64,000 nucleotides of DNA from Methanosarcinales archaeon (GCA_905339155.1 CAJPFJ010000001.1:62001-126000); one strand, 5' to 3'; shown: positions 50,659-59,914, numbered from the stretch's first letter. A program made the numbers and translations. The notes: generated by a model not told the origin, from the sequence alone.

Positions 50659-51594
50659 TTAATCAGCCATTGCACGGACAAGATCACGTTCGGTTATAAT
50701 TCCTTTCAATTCACCATCTTCAAGTACAGGAAGTGAACCCACATCCTTATCCATCATCACATTTGCCGCCTCTCCAAGGTCAACATCTGATTTCGTAAAT
50801 ATTATTTCCCTTGTTAAGAGTGTACTGACAGGAACCTGGAAAACTTCCCTGGCATTTCCAGTAACAAGCCGGTCGAACATATCGCCATCTCCCAGGAAAC
50901 GCATAATGTCTGAGGCCGTTATGATGCCGATAAGTACATTATCCCGAAGAACCGGAAGTCTCCTGAAACCATTGTTGATCATGGATTTTGCGGCTGCCCC
51001 TACTGACATATCAGAAGGCGCAGTCACTATTTTTTTGCTCATGAATCCTTCAACGGTATTACCCGTAACGATACCGGATATCAGGAAAACAAAATCCCTC
51101 TCGGAAACGATCGCTTTCACTGTGCCGTCTTCATCTATTATAGGGATGCCTCCTATCTTCTCTTTTAACATGGTATTCAATGCATCTTTCAATGAATCTT
51201 TCACATTCAGGGAAATGACATTTGTTTCCATTATCTCACTGATGCTGCCGTTAACAGCTGCAAGCAGATTGCCTTTGAATTTATTTTTAACTAACAAATT
51301 CTTCTTTCCGCCTCCAAGGAAATTCACAATGTCATTTGATGTAATGATCCCTTTCAGGTGATTCGTCCCTGCATCCGTTACCGGAATTCTCCGGAATCCG
51401 TGATTCAGCATGGTCTTGACTGCCTCTATTATAGGCATAGTAGGGGGAATAGTGATAACATTGTTTGATGCTATACCCATTATATCCCCGGTTTTTTCTG
51501 AAATCCTTGATTTGAAATCAATGGGCGCCATATTACGCATATATCCCTTTCGACCCTGGTTTGTTATATTTATGTTATTGCCAGATCTATTCAT
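50659..51594 (-). CDS. Four-CBS-domain protein, operon position 2
   Basis: 311 residues: about 35 N-terminal residues without similarity (MNRSGNNINITNQGRKGYMR), then four CBS domains. Domains one and three are similar (GFRRIPVTDAG/GFRRLPVLRDN), as are two and four, indicating an internal duplication of a CBS pair. Sensor or scaffold role; ligand unknown. Confidence 0.9.
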   Translation of the reverse strand: MNRSGNNINITNQGRKGYMRNMAPIDFKSRISEKTGDIMGIASNNVITIPPTMPIIEAVKTMLNHGFRRIPVTDAGTNHLKGIITSNDIVNFLGGGKKNLLVKNKFKGNLLAAVNGSISEIMETNVISLNVKDSLKDALNTMLKEKIGGIPIIDEDGTVKAIVSERDFVFLISGIVTGNTVEGFMSKKIVTAPSDMSVGAAAKSMINNGFRRLPVLRDNVLIGIITASDIMRFLGDGDMFDRLVTGNAREVFQVPVSTLLTREIIFTKSDVDLGEAANVMMDKDVGSLPVLEDGELKGIITERDLVRAMAD

Positions 51595-51603
51595 AATACA
51601 CCT

Positions 51604-52377
51604 TTAGATGAATGCTCTTAGTATATCATTCCTGTCAACTATACCAACAAGTTTTCCTTCATTTATTATTGAGATCCTCCCCACGTCAAGTTTCGTCAAT
51701 GCCTGTATTGCTTCCGCAAACGTGGCTTCAGAGGATAACGTATACGCCGGAGTGCTCATTATCTTCTCAACAGGCGGCGACATAGTGGATTTTGTTCCCT
51801 GGTCATCTTCTCTTTCGATCCTGGCATACCCTGCATTGATTATATTACGCCGCGTCACCATACCCACAAGTTCTCCGTTTTTTAAGACAGGAAATCCCGA
51901 TAGACCGGTTTCTTTCATATTCAGCCAGACTTTAGAGATATGGTCTTTGTGAGAACAAGTTTTTACATCTCTGGTCATTATTTCATGGATCTTTTTATCT
52001 GGTATGCTGTCCGTTTTCAGGTTCCTGAAAATGTCCACAACACTTAATAACCCGGCAAGTGTCATATCCTGTCCCGATTTCAGGACAGGAACACGTCCCA
52101 TGCCTGCATCCATCATTAATTTAGCAGCCTCCATCATATCCATCTCCGGATATACGAACGGGTACTCTGATGTGAAACCTTCAACAGTTACATTTGATTT
52201 GGTGGAATATATATTCAACAATTCTTTTTCAGTCAGTATCCCAATAACTCTCTTTTTTGCATTAACCACTGGCAGGGTCCTGTAATGCCTGTCCCGCATA
52301 ACCTGGCGCACGTGCGTCATAAAATCCGTATCCTGTATAAAAACAGGATTTTTAGTCATTATGTCTTCAACTTTCAT
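51604..52377 (-). CDS. Four-CBS-domain protein, operon position 1
   Basis: 257 residues, four CBS domains from MKVEDIMTKNPVFIQDTDF to GRISIINEGKLVGIVDRNDILRAFI. The first gene of the operon, preceded by AAAGGAGCATGTT and a TATA box at 52421-52430. In the third domain a Cys (KTCSHKD) is present. No additional domain. Confidence 0.9.
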   Translation of the reverse strand: MKVEDIMTKNPVFIQDTDFMTHVRQVMRDRHYRTLPVVNAKKRVIGILTEKELLNIYSTKSNVTVEGFTSEYPFVYPEMDMMEAAKLMMDAGMGRVPVLKSGQDMTLAGLLSVVDIFRNLKTDSIPDKKIHEIMTRDVKTCSHKDHISKVWLNMKETGLSGFPVLKNGELVGMVTRRNIINAGYARIEREDDQGTKSTMSPPVEKIMSTPAYTLSSEATFAEAIQALTKLDVGRISIINEGKLVGIVDRNDILRAFI

Positions 52378-52420
52378 AACATGCTCCTTTTATCATGAAT
52401 AATTATGTTATATGTTAATC

Positions 52421-52430
52421 TATTTAAAAT
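52421..52430 (-). promoter_or_regulatory. TATA box of the CBS/RNA ligase operon
   Basis: On the minus strand, ATTTTAAATA lies 45-50 bases ahead of the first CBS gene. It places a transcription start about 20 bases upstream of the AUG, leaving room for the AAAGGAG ribosome site. It separates the operon from the preceding CBS-zinc-ribbon gene. Confidence 0.5.
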
Positions 52431-52448
52431 CTTATGCAAGCTGCTGTT

Positions 52449-52997
52449 CTATGTTTCCCTGCAGCTCTCACAGAGAAGTTTTCCTTCTACCACTAACAAG
52501 TTATCTGAAATGTATCCGCAATCCTCACAGATACCTTTAAAAACCCGTCCTTCTGTCTCCATGGAAAATAATTTTTCCCGGTGCATCTTGATCAGGTCTG
52601 AGAATATGCTGCCCATTTCAGCCGAAACAGCAAGAAGATCGGTATCCGTAATAATACCAATCAGTTTCCCATTTTCCACCACCGGCAAGCGCCGTATCTC
52701 CATTTTCACCATCTTATGCATTGTTTCGGTAACATCATCTGTCGAAGAGATGGAAATAAGAGGGGTGGTCATTAATTCTTTAATGGAAATATCATCCGGT
52801 TTTAAATTCCTGGAAACGATCTTTTTGACAATATCCCGCTCCGTAACTATACCGACTGGCTGTTTATTATCGGTGACAATGACGCTTCCAACTTTGTATG
52901 TGAGCATTTTCTTTGCTAATTTCTGGACATCACTTTTAATATCCACGGTTACAACATTCCTGGTCATTATTTCTTTCACCGGCATCTTAACTTCCAT
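52449..52997 (-). CDS. CBS-pair protein with C-terminal zinc ribbon
   Basis: 182 residues: two CBS domains (about 1-125), a helical linker, and a ribbon with C-E-D-C at about 156-159 and C-E-S-C near the end. The combination of a CBS pair with a rubredoxin-like ribbon is common in archaea; the ribbon may bind nucleic acid or another protein. It has its own promoter-like AACATATAAACG near 53040 and TTAGGGAGG ahead of the start. Same strand and next to the four-CBS operon. Confidence 0.88.
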   Translation of the reverse strand: MEVKMPVKEIMTRNVVTVDIKSDVQKLAKKMLTYKVGSVIVTDNKQPVGIVTERDIVKKIVSRNLKPDDISIKELMTTPLISISSTDDVTETMHKMVKMEIRRLPVVENGKLIGIITDTDLLAVSAEMGSIFSDLIKMHREKLFSMETEGRVFKGICEDCGYISDNLLVVEGKLLCESCRET

Positions 52998-53100
52998 GTT
53001 TTCAGTCCTCCCTAATGATTAACTATGTATTTTGGAGCGTTTATATGTTATGCTGGGACAATTTGAAAAGAATCATAGTTTCGATGACTCATATGTATTG

Positions 53101-53511
53101 CTACTCTTTTAGCATCCTTACCATTTTAACAGCAGCTTCAACCGCCCTTTTACCATATTCCACTCGTTCGTGAGCGTCAAGCCTGCTCATGCCAGGACCA
53201 GATATCCCCAGGGTTATTGGTTTTGAAAATTCAAGAGCCAGATCAGCGATCTTTCTTGAGGCATGCTGGATCACGAGTTCATCGTGTTTTGTTGCTCCCT
53301 GTATAACGCAACCAATAGTTACTACTGCGTCTATTGTTTTATCCTCTGCCATTTTTTTTACAGCCAGGGGCATATCAAAAACTCCCGGCACATAATATAT
53401 TTTTTCAACTGTAGCGCCAAGGAACGCCGCATGTTCTTTTCCGAGCGTCTCCATCTGGATAGTAAGATCACGGTTGAATTCTGAAACAACAAATCCTAAT
53501 TTAATACTCAT
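53101..53511 (-). CDS. ribH: 6,7-dimethyl-8-ribityllumazine synthase
   Basis: 136-residue enzyme that condenses the ribityl-aminopyrimidine with dihydroxybutanone phosphate in riboflavin synthesis, and for methanogen relatives also lies near F420 precursors. Motifs: FVVSEFNRD (substrate-binding Phe/Asn), YVPGVFDMP, VTIGCVIQGATKHDE with the catalytic His, and ITLGISGPG. GGTGCCAAA precedes the start. Confidence 0.93.
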   Translation of the reverse strand: MSIKLGFVVSEFNRDLTIQMETLGKEHAAFLGATVEKIYYVPGVFDMPLAVKKMAEDKTIDAVVTIGCVIQGATKHDELVIQHASRKIADLALEFSKPITLGISGPGMSRLDAHERVEYGKRAVEAAVKMVRMLKE

Positions 53512-53545
53512 TTTGGCACCTGATAGGTTATATTATTTGGAACAT

Positions 53546-53557
53546 CTATATATTTTT
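53546..53557 (-). promoter_or_regulatory. TATA box for ribH
   Basis: On the minus strand the sequence reads CGAAAAATATATAG, BRE-like purines followed by a TATA box, 35-45 bases upstream of the ribH ATG. Together with the ilvC promoter on the other strand it occupies the 147-base divergent gap. Confidence 0.5.
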
Positions 53558-53604
53558 CGATAAAGTTTTTATGAGTTCATGATTTTGCATTTCGAAACGT
53601 GATT

Positions 53605-53620
53605 ATGAAACATTTATATC
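53605..53620 (+). promoter_or_regulatory. BRE/TATA promoter for ilvC
   Basis: ATGAAACATTTATATC: BRE-like GAAAC followed by TTTATATC, about 40 bases before the ilvC ATG at 53659, leaving a short leader that contains the AAGAAGGTAT ribosome-site region. Confidence 0.5.
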
Positions 53621-53658
53621 CCTTATTAATGTAATGAAAGCCAAAGAAGGTATCTATT

Positions 53659-54654
53659 ATGGTTAAAATATACTATGACAAGGATGCAGATCTAAAAATA
53701 CTGAAAAACAAGACGATTGCCGTTATTGGTTATGGCAGCCAGGGAGCCGGGCAGGCGCAGAACCTGCATGATTCCGGGCTTAATGTAATTGTTGGTGTCA
53801 GGAAAGATGGGGAGTCATGGGCGCAGGCAAAAGCTGATGGCCTGACCGTCATGACAATGTCTGATGCAGCAAAGAAAGCTGATATCATCCAGATGCTAGT
53901 ACCCGATGAAATACAGGGTGCAATTTATGCTTCCGAGATCGCCCCGAATATGAGCAAGGGCAAGACATTATGTTTCTCGCACGGATTTAATATCCATTAT
54001 AACCAGATTGTTCCGCCAAAGGACGTTGACGTAATAATGGTCGCACCAAAAGGACCGGGCTTCCTTGTGCGCAGAACTTATACCGAAGGAAACGGGGTTC
54101 CCGCTCTTATTGCAATCTACCAGGATGCAACAGGAAAAGCAAGGGACACAGGAATGGCTTATGCAAAAGGAATTGGCGCAACAAGAGCAGGCGTGCTTGA
54201 AACAACATTCAAGGAAGAAACAGAGACCGATCTTTTCGGCGAGCAGGTAGATCTTTGCGGCGGAGTAACATGTCTTATGAAAGCCGCATTCGAGACACTT
54301 GTTGCTGCAGGATACCAGCCTGAGATCGCATATTTTGAAACATTCCATGAAATGAAACTCATAATTGACCTCATTCATGAAGGCGGGTTGAGCAAGATGT
54401 GGTACTACGTGTCAAACACTGCCGAGTACGGCGGCCTGACCGTGGGGCCAAAGGTCATCAATGAACAGTCAAAACAGGCAATGAAAGATGCGCTTGCCAG
54501 GATCCAGAGCGGGGAATTTGCAAAAGAATTCGTCCTTGAAAGCAAAGCCAACAGGCCGGTCCTTAATGCTCTTGAGAGACAGGAGAACGAGCATCAGGTA
54601 GAAAAGGTCGGGAAAGAGCTTCGCGCCATGATGCCGTGGTTGAGGAAGGATTAA
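53659..54654 (+). CDS. ilvC: Ketol-acid reductoisomerase
   Basis: 331-residue class I enzyme of branched-chain amino acid synthesis, converting acetolactate to dihydroxyisovalerate with NADPH and Mg2+. Motifs: [20 protein letters not shown] for cofactor binding, [11 protein letters not shown] with catalytic His, MVAPKGPG, and the metal-binding [12 protein letters not shown] and ETFHEMKLI. The usual ilvB/ilvN genes are not adjacent. A short hairpin (54659-54675) follows the stop. Confidence 0.95.
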   Translation: MVKIYYDKDADLKILKNKTIAVIGYGSQGAGQAQNLHDSGLNVIVGVRKDGESWAQAKADGLTVMTMSDAAKKADIIQMLVPDEIQGAIYASEIAPNMSKGKTLCFSHGFNIHYNQIVPPKDVDVIMVAPKGPGFLVRRTYTEGNGVPALIAIYQDATGKARDTGMAYAKGIGATRAGVLETTFKEETETDLFGEQVDLCGGVTCLMKAAFETLVAAGYQPEIAYFETFHEMKLIIDLIHEGGLSKMWYYVSNTAEYGGLTVGPKVINEQSKQAMKDALARIQSGEFAKEFVLESKANRPVLNALERQENEHQVEKVGKELRAMMPWLRKD

Positions 54655-54658
54655 TAAA

Positions 54659-54675
54659 GATGGTAAATCACCATC
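54659..54675 (+). terminator. Small hairpin after ilvC
   Basis: GATGGT-AAATC-ACCATC directly after the stop forms a 6-bp stem; a weak terminator at best. The following stretch to 54869 contains no supportable gene. Confidence 0.25.
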
Positions 54676-54869
54676 ACCTCAAAGAGTTTGTGATGAGCAT
54701 TTGTGGGCGCCACGCTGGGATGTTGTGGAGAAATATATAAGCGGTCAGAATACACATCATGCAAAAAACGCTATGTGTAGGTATAGTGACTGTCGTGCGA
54801 TAGATGTTTATGCATCTGTTACACTAACAGAATACGCATCCAAGAGTATTTGCAGCTCAAAATAAAGTA

Positions 54870-54893
54870 TTCAGGGAAGACCACTTCCCTGAA
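54870..54893 (-). terminator. Hairpin terminator after the multicopper oxidase
   Basis: A perfect 10-bp stem, TTCAGGGAAG paired with CTTCCCTGAA around a 4-base loop, lies 18 bases beyond the oxidase stop; on the minus strand it is followed by TACTTTATTTT. This looks like a bacterial-style terminator and may have come with the gene. Confidence 0.5.
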
Positions 54894-54910
54894 CGCAGGT
54901 CTCTCTATTT

Positions 54911-57055
54911 TTATGGCGCTGGTGGGTTCGGTCCGATGAAATACGGCCGCATCATCTCATTGTCCTCGTGCTCGACGATGTGGCAGTGCCAGACATAGAG
55001 ACCGGAAAGGTCGAACTTTGCCTTCACCCGCGTCACCTGGCTAGGATAGGCGATCACTGTGTCCTTGTAGCCGGTCTCCCAGACTTCTGGTAGTGTTGGA
55101 TTGCCGACAGGCGTTGCCGGTAGCGTGATTACATCTTCTCCATCCACTTCCTCCGTTTCGAGCAGCTGCCGATTCACGACCTGGAACTGTACCTCATGAA
55201 TGTGAATCGGATGAGCATCCGCAGTGAAGTTGAAGATCTCCCAGGTTTCGATAGCATTTTGGGCTGGGTTCTCCGTGATGCCATCATCCCACATCTTAGA
55301 AACAGGATTGCCTGACCCGTCAAGTATGCCGAGCAGCGCTGCTCTCGGGCCAAATGTCTCGCCATTCTCGCAGTCGAGCACAACGTTGCTGTCCTCGTCT
55401 TTGATGACCCTGACGGTCATCGAGTCTTCCTCGTTCAGCGACACTTGCCTCGTATTGGTTGCAGGACCTAGTGACTTAAAAGCAGGCAGCTTAAGCAGCG
55501 CTGGGTTAATGCTTGTATCCTTGCTTTCAAGTGATACTACCGCGAATTTCATCACTTGGCCGGTCGTGTTGGGATCCGCCGGATCAAAGTCCGTGTCAGG
55601 TGTTCCGCCGCCAAACGGCTCATCCGGACCGAGGTTTTGTAGGATTATCTCGGTCCCTACTGGCATGTCGGTGAAATCGACGATAACATCGGCGCGCTCC
55701 GCCGGACCCATGAGAAGCTCGGTGAGTTGAACTGGCTTTGGCAGGAAGCCGCCATCGCTTCCGATCTGCCAGAAAGGCATGTCGTTGCTCATCTTCAGGA
55801 TCAGGAAACGGGAGTTGCATCCATTCAGGAACCGGAAGCGGTAGCGGCGCGGCTCGACTTCCAGGTATGGCCAGGTGCGTCCGTTCACTACCATCGTGTT
55901 ACCAAAGAACTCCGGGTTCCAGATAGGCGAGATATCGCTCTGTCCATCGCAGGCTTCCTCGCCGATGAACGGTATCTGCAATTGGTTGGGATCGAGCCCC
56001 TCGAAGAATGCACGGGTATCCGGATAGAACAGCGATCCGTCATCGTTGAAAGAGCGGTCCTGGATGGCGATTGGGATCTCATAGAATCTGCCGAATGGGT
56101 CGGCCCCAACCCCTGGGGCTGGGCCGGGCAGTACCGAGTTGGGGAGGTCACCGGGTCCACGGCGGAGGAGATAGAACCCCGCGGGCCCGGCATAGACATT
56201 AAGGCGGGTCATACCCAGAGTATGGTCGTGATACCAGAACGTGCCTGCCCTCTGATCATTCTGGTACTGGAACGTGGCAGTCCCAGGTTCCCATTCCACA
56301 CCGAACTTATTCTGGAATTCGGTCTTGAAAAAGTCATACCATGTACCCTCCGTGGCAAAGTCTGCCGGAATATTGGCATTTGCGGGCAGATACCAGGCCT
56401 CTGCGTATCCATCGCTTTCCTGGGCACTGTGTCCCCCGTGCAGATGGGGCACCATGGGGACCGGACCATCATAAGGTCCTGGTGTGGTTTCAAAAGTCGG
56501 GCGCATGTCCCGCATTTCGTTCCCACCCGGTGGGTTTGCCCAGTGGAGCGTTGGGTCCACAGGCAACAGGTGCGGCAGGTAGTTGCCTTCTTCGTCTACC
56601 AGACCGTTTATCCACTTTACCCGGACAGGCCGCATGAAATCAGCTTCGATAGTGAAGGCAGGATAGTTGAAGGTATCTGAATGGTTGACGGAACCGTAGC
56701 TCCACACGGTTGTCTTGGGCATACCGGAGGGCAGGATCTGCTGTTTGAACTGCCTGACAGCGATCTCATAGTAGTCTTCCTTCCCAACTGCAGTTCGCGG
56801 CATCGCAGGGGGGATTACCAGTTTCGTCACATATTTATCGATAATGGTAGGATCAAGAGATCCTCCCAGTATCTGAGCCTCAGCCGACGGAATATACCTC
56901 AAAATGCTTCCGCCAAATGCTAGTACACCCGCAGCAGCGCCTGCCATCTTCACAAATGTTCTTCTGTTCATCCTCATTATCGCTTTCTCTTTTAGGTCAT
57001 CGATCTTCGTGACTTTACTCTCACTCTTACTTTCAATCTCTTTATTTTTTAACAT
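54911..57055 (-). CDS. Tat-exported multicopper oxidase
   Basis: 714-residue three-domain cuproxidase similar to CotA/bilirubin oxidase/phenoxazinone synthase types. Tat signal NRRTFVKMAGAAAG (about 30-43). Copper ligands: H204-L-H206-G-G-H (type 2/3), W-Y-H276-D-H278, HPIHIH in the third domain, and H690-C691-H692-x3-H696-x4-M701, giving a methionine-axial type 1 copper. It oxidises organic substrates or metals (Mn, Cu, Fe) with reduction of O2 to water. Composition is visibly GC-richer than its neighbours and codon use differs, suggesting transfer from bacteria. In an anaerobic lineage it may serve oxygen removal or extracellular metal chemistry. Upstream leader is about 130 bases from a TATA-like ACATATATAG (57213-57222). 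Confidence 0.9.
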   Translation of the reverse strand: MLKNKEIESKSESKVTKIDDLKEKAIMRMNRRTFVKMAGAAAGVLAFGGSILRYIPSAEAQILGGSLDPTIIDKYVTKLVIPPAMPRTAVGKEDYYEIAVRQFKQQILPSGMPKTTVWSYGSVNHSDTFNYPAFTIEADFMRPVRVKWINGLVDEEGNYLPHLLPVDPTLHWANPPGGNEMRDMRPTFETTPGPYDGPVPMVPHLHGGHSAQESDGYAEAWYLPANANIPADFATEGTWYDFFKTEFQNKFGVEWEPGTATFQYQNDQRAGTFWYHDHTLGMTRLNVYAGPAGFYLLRRGPGDLPNSVLPGPAPGVGADPFGRFYEIPIAIQDRSFNDDGSLFYPDTRAFFEGLDPNQLQIPFIGEEACDGQSDISPIWNPEFFGNTMVVNGRTWPYLEVEPRRYRFRFLNGCNSRFLILKMSNDMPFWQIGSDGGFLPKPVQLTELLMGPAERADVIVDFTDMPVGTEIILQNLGPDEPFGGGTPDTDFDPADPNTTGQVMKFAVVSLESKDTSINPALLKLPAFKSLGPATNTRQVSLNEEDSMTVRVIKDEDSNVVLDCENGETFGPRAALLGILDGSGNPVSKMWDDGITENPAQNAIETWEIFNFTADAHPIHIHEVQFQVVNRQLLETEEVDGEDVITLPATPVGNPTLPEVWETGYKDTVIAYPSQVTRVKAKFDLSGLYVWHCHIVEHEDNEMMRPYFIGPNPPAP

Positions 57056-57252
57056 AATCTACCTCTTAACTCCTCACTCTTTTTTTCGAAATGGATGTGG
57101 CAAAATGAGATGTTCACATTACTATAGAGGCTATAGAGGTCATTTATTACAAGGTCCTCATCTTACTTTGCAAAAAACTTAGCAAACATAGCCCATTTTC
57201 CACTTCCTGCACTCTATATATGTTCTTACAATCAATGTATATAATTCTTTCT

Positions 57253-57342
57253 CTACTGTGTAAACTTCTTTGTGGTGGTTACCAATGCTCTTATTAAAAC
57301 CGCTAATGTCAAAAAGGCAATTATCAATGTCTCTTTCATCAT
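57253..57342 (-). CDS. Possible single-helix membrane peptide after kdpD
   Basis: 29-residue frame (MMKETLIIAFLTLAVLIRALVTTTKKFTQ, abridged here as M-M-K-E then one membrane helix then TTTKKF). It begins 1 base after the kdpD stop. Size and layout recall KdpF, the 29-residue stabilising subunit, which however normally precedes kdpA. It may be a relocated KdpF-like peptide or a chance frame; the start could also be the second Met at 57339. Confidence 0.35.
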   Translation of the reverse strand: MMKETLIIAFLTLAVLIRALVTTTKKFTQ

Positions 57343-57343
57343 A

Positions 57344-59278
57344 TCATTCCTTAGAGCCAATCCTTTCGATCGCCAGAGCTCCCAACCTGGCAATGGTATC
57401 AAGGACGACCTTATTTTCAGGGGTAAGAATCTGCTCAGGATTGTCGAAATGAAATCCTGCAACACCCTTTACAATATCTGTCGTTTTCATGGGAAGATAA
57501 TATGCCCATGCTTCGGGTAGCGTATCTGTACCCATACCGGCTGGTTCGCCATTCTGCCAGACCCAGGTCGCTATACCAAGTTCTTTCTGGTTTATCCGGA
57601 ACCGGTCTGTAGAAGCCCCGACCGAAACTTCTCCATTTCCAGGTAAAAAAATAGCCATGTCACATGGGAAAATCTGTCCTGTTTGACGGATCATCATGTG
57701 CAAAACCTGTTCAATGCTCTGGGCAGCAACGAGGTCCTGGCTTAATTCGTATAAAGTTGTAGTCCTGGACTCGCTTTGTTGAAGCTGCCACACCTTGTAT
57801 TGAAGCCTGGATGCAAGATTGCTAATTACGAAGGAAAACGCAATGAACATAAGATAAGATAAAAAATATCTAACATCTGAAACAGCAAATGTAAAATATG
57901 GTTGAATAAACAAAAAATCAAAAATGAGAACGCTTAAGATTGCTGCAAAGATAGACGGGCCGCGCCCCATGAAAATAGCGATCAATACAACAGGCAGGAG
58001 CATTAAGAATAGTAAATTGATCTGACCGAGAATATCCCTTAAGAGAAAACCGAATAAAGAACCAAGAATGACAGCAACTGAGCTTATAACATAATTTAGC
58101 GGGCTGATCAATCCTAATTTTTTCCCAGGTATGGGTTGTTCGCTTTTACCTGCAAAGAGGAAAACATCGATATCTCTTGTGCGTACCATGATCTTCTGGG
58201 CAAGAGTTGGGAACAATCCAAAACGCCTGGGTTTGCCCATTACGATCTTTGTCACATTATGGCTCTTTGCATAGCGGGCTATTTCTTCAGCCACATCATC
58301 CCCTTTGATCCAGACAACACGTCCACCCAGCTTTTGGGCGATATCCATAGCATTTTTAAGCCATTCCCGTTCTTTATCTGATAACCGGGCGTGTTTGACA
58401 GTTTCCACATAGAGTGCAATCCATTGTGCATTCAGTTCAGAGGCTATTCGAAAGGCTGAGCGGACCAGTTGCTCGGCATAAGGACTTGCCAATACTCCCA
58501 CCAGGATACGCTCCATGGCAGACCAGGGGCCTGCAATTGCATGTGCCCTCATGTACTGGAGCATTTTTTCATCTACGCTGCCTGCTACAAGCCGCAGTGA
58601 CATTTCACGAAGGGCAAGTAAATTCCCCGGCTTAAAGAAACGACTGACAGCATTTTCTGCCATATCCTTTGCATAAACCTTTCCTTCTTTCAATCTTTTA
58701 AGCAGCTCCTCAAAAGGAAGATCTACAAGCTTGATAACATCCGCTAACTGGAAAAAAGTGTCGGGGATAGTTTCACTGACACGAACTGCTGTTATTCGAA
58801 AGACGATATCATTTAAACTTTCCAGATGCTGCACGTTCAGAGTTGAATATACATCGATCCCTGCGTTCAGAAGCTCCTCTACATCCTGGTAGCGCTTAAC
58901 ATGACGGGAATTGGGAGCATTCGTATGGGCTAATTCATCAACAAGTACAATCCTGGGCCGCCGTGCCAGAATACCATCTAAATCCATCTCTGCAAGCCGT
59001 ACGCCTTTATATTCAGTAACAACGAGTGGAACCCTTTCCAGACCTTTAAGGAGTGTTTCGGTCTCTGCCCTGCCGTGTGTTTCAACGTAACCGACAGCAA
59101 CATCTATTCCTTCCTTTTTTCGCACTCTGGCATCAGAGAGCATGGAATAGGTTTTCCCAACGCCGGGCGCAGCGCCAAAATAGATTGTCAGTTTTCCGCG
59201 TTTCTTTGCTGTTTCTTCCTGCTGAGCAATTGCCAGGAGGGATTCCGGTTCCGGTCTTTTGGGTTCTGTATCTGCCAT
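57344..59278 (-). CDS. kdpD: KdpD-type sensor lacking the histidine kinase domains
   Basis: 644 residues. Order: KdpD sensor domain with Walker A G35-AAPGVGKT-43 and Walker B VLVDELAHTNAPNSRH; a universal-stress-protein domain (about 260-385); four membrane helices (DUF4118, about 400-495); and a GAF-like domain (about 515-640). The protein stops there: no HisKA His box, no HATPase. E. coli KdpD is 894 residues with the kinase at its end. KdpE is also absent, so the protein probably regulates the pump directly, perhaps sensing K+ or c-di-nucleotides, as thought for shortened KdpD forms. 56 bases after kdpC. Confidence 0.9.
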   Translation of the reverse strand: MADTEPKRPEPESLLAIAQQEETAKKRGKLTIYFGAAPGVGKTYSMLSDARVRKKEGIDVAVGYVETHGRAETETLLKGLERVPLVVTEYKGVRLAEMDLDGILARRPRIVLVDELAHTNAPNSRHVKRYQDVEELLNAGIDVYSTLNVQHLESLNDIVFRITAVRVSETIPDTFFQLADVIKLVDLPFEELLKRLKEGKVYAKDMAENAVSRFFKPGNLLALREMSLRLVAGSVDEKMLQYMRAHAIAGPWSAMERILVGVLASPYAEQLVRSAFRIASELNAQWIALYVETVKHARLSDKEREWLKNAMDIAQKLGGRVVWIKGDDVAEEIARYAKSHNVTKIVMGKPRRFGLFPTLAQKIMVRTRDIDVFLFAGKSEQPIPGKKLGLISPLNYVISSVAVILGSLFGFLLRDILGQINLLFLMLLPVVLIAIFMGRGPSIFAAILSVLIFDFLFIQPYFTFAVSDVRYFLSYLMFIAFSFVISNLASRLQYKVWQLQQSESRTTTLYELSQDLVAAQSIEQVLHMMIRQTGQIFPCDMAIFLPGNGEVSVGASTDRFRINQKELGIATWVWQNGEPAGMGTDTLPEAWAYYLPMKTTDIVKGVAGFHFDNPEQILTPENKVVLDTIARLGALAIERIGSKE

Positions 59279-59334
59279 TTGAAATCTATTCCTGCCGATT
59301 TTTCAGTATCACCATGAATTCCGTAAGTTTACCC

Positions 59335-59898
59335 CTAAGATTCATCCAGAGCAATATTTAATTTTAAGACATTTATACGTTGCTTCCCTAAAAATCCGAA
59401 CTGCCTTTCCTCAACATGTTCAAGCACAATTTTACGCAGCGTTTCCTCGTCGAGATTGCGTGCCCTGGCAACGCGGGGCATCTGTACAAGAGCCGATTGC
59501 ATACTGATGTGAGGATCTAAACCGCTCGCTGAAGCCTCCACAAGGTCTGAAGGTACTGGAGACTGGATACCAGATGACTTCAATAATTCTGTTCTATTGG
59601 AAATTTGTTCTATCAAAATTTTATTCGTTGGTCCGAGATTTGAGCCTCCGGAAGCCAGGGGATTATATGGATAATCTGAAGTGGCCGAAGGGCGAGACCA
59701 GAAGTATTTTGGATCAGAAAAGGGCTGACCGATCAGGGCTGAACCTGTGAGATTGCCGCCAGAATCATACATAAGGCTTCCTCCTGCTTCTTTTGGAAAA
59801 AATAACTGCGCCAGTGCGGTCACTGCAACTGGATAGATTACACCGACAAGTATCATCAGGATTGCAAAGAGTTTCAGTGCTATCTTTATTTGTTTCAT
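59335..59898 (-). CDS. kdpC: K+-transporting ATPase subunit KdpC
   Basis: 187 residues with one N-terminal membrane helix (LKLFAILMILVGVIYPVAVTALAQLFFP) and an exterior domain with GSALIGQPFSDPKYFWSRPSATSDYPYN, the most conserved KdpC stretch. It helps the pump bind K+. The C-terminus (RINVLKLNIALDES) is normal. 16 bases after kdpB. Confidence 0.94.
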   Translation of the reverse strand: MKQIKIALKLFAILMILVGVIYPVAVTALAQLFFPKEAGGSLMYDSGGNLTGSALIGQPFSDPKYFWSRPSATSDYPYNPLASGGSNLGPTNKILIEQISNRTELLKSSGIQSPVPSDLVEASASGLDPHISMQSALVQMPRVARARNLDEETLRKIVLEHVEERQFGFLGKQRINVLKLNIALDES

Positions 59899-59914
59899 TA
59901 CTTGTCCTCCTTAA

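Noticed and set aside
55727-56680. 317-residue plus-strand frame inside the multicopper oxidase
   Set aside because: Long only because the oxidase gene is GC-rich; no promoter, ribosome site or protein-like motif, and the opposite strand has every copper motif.
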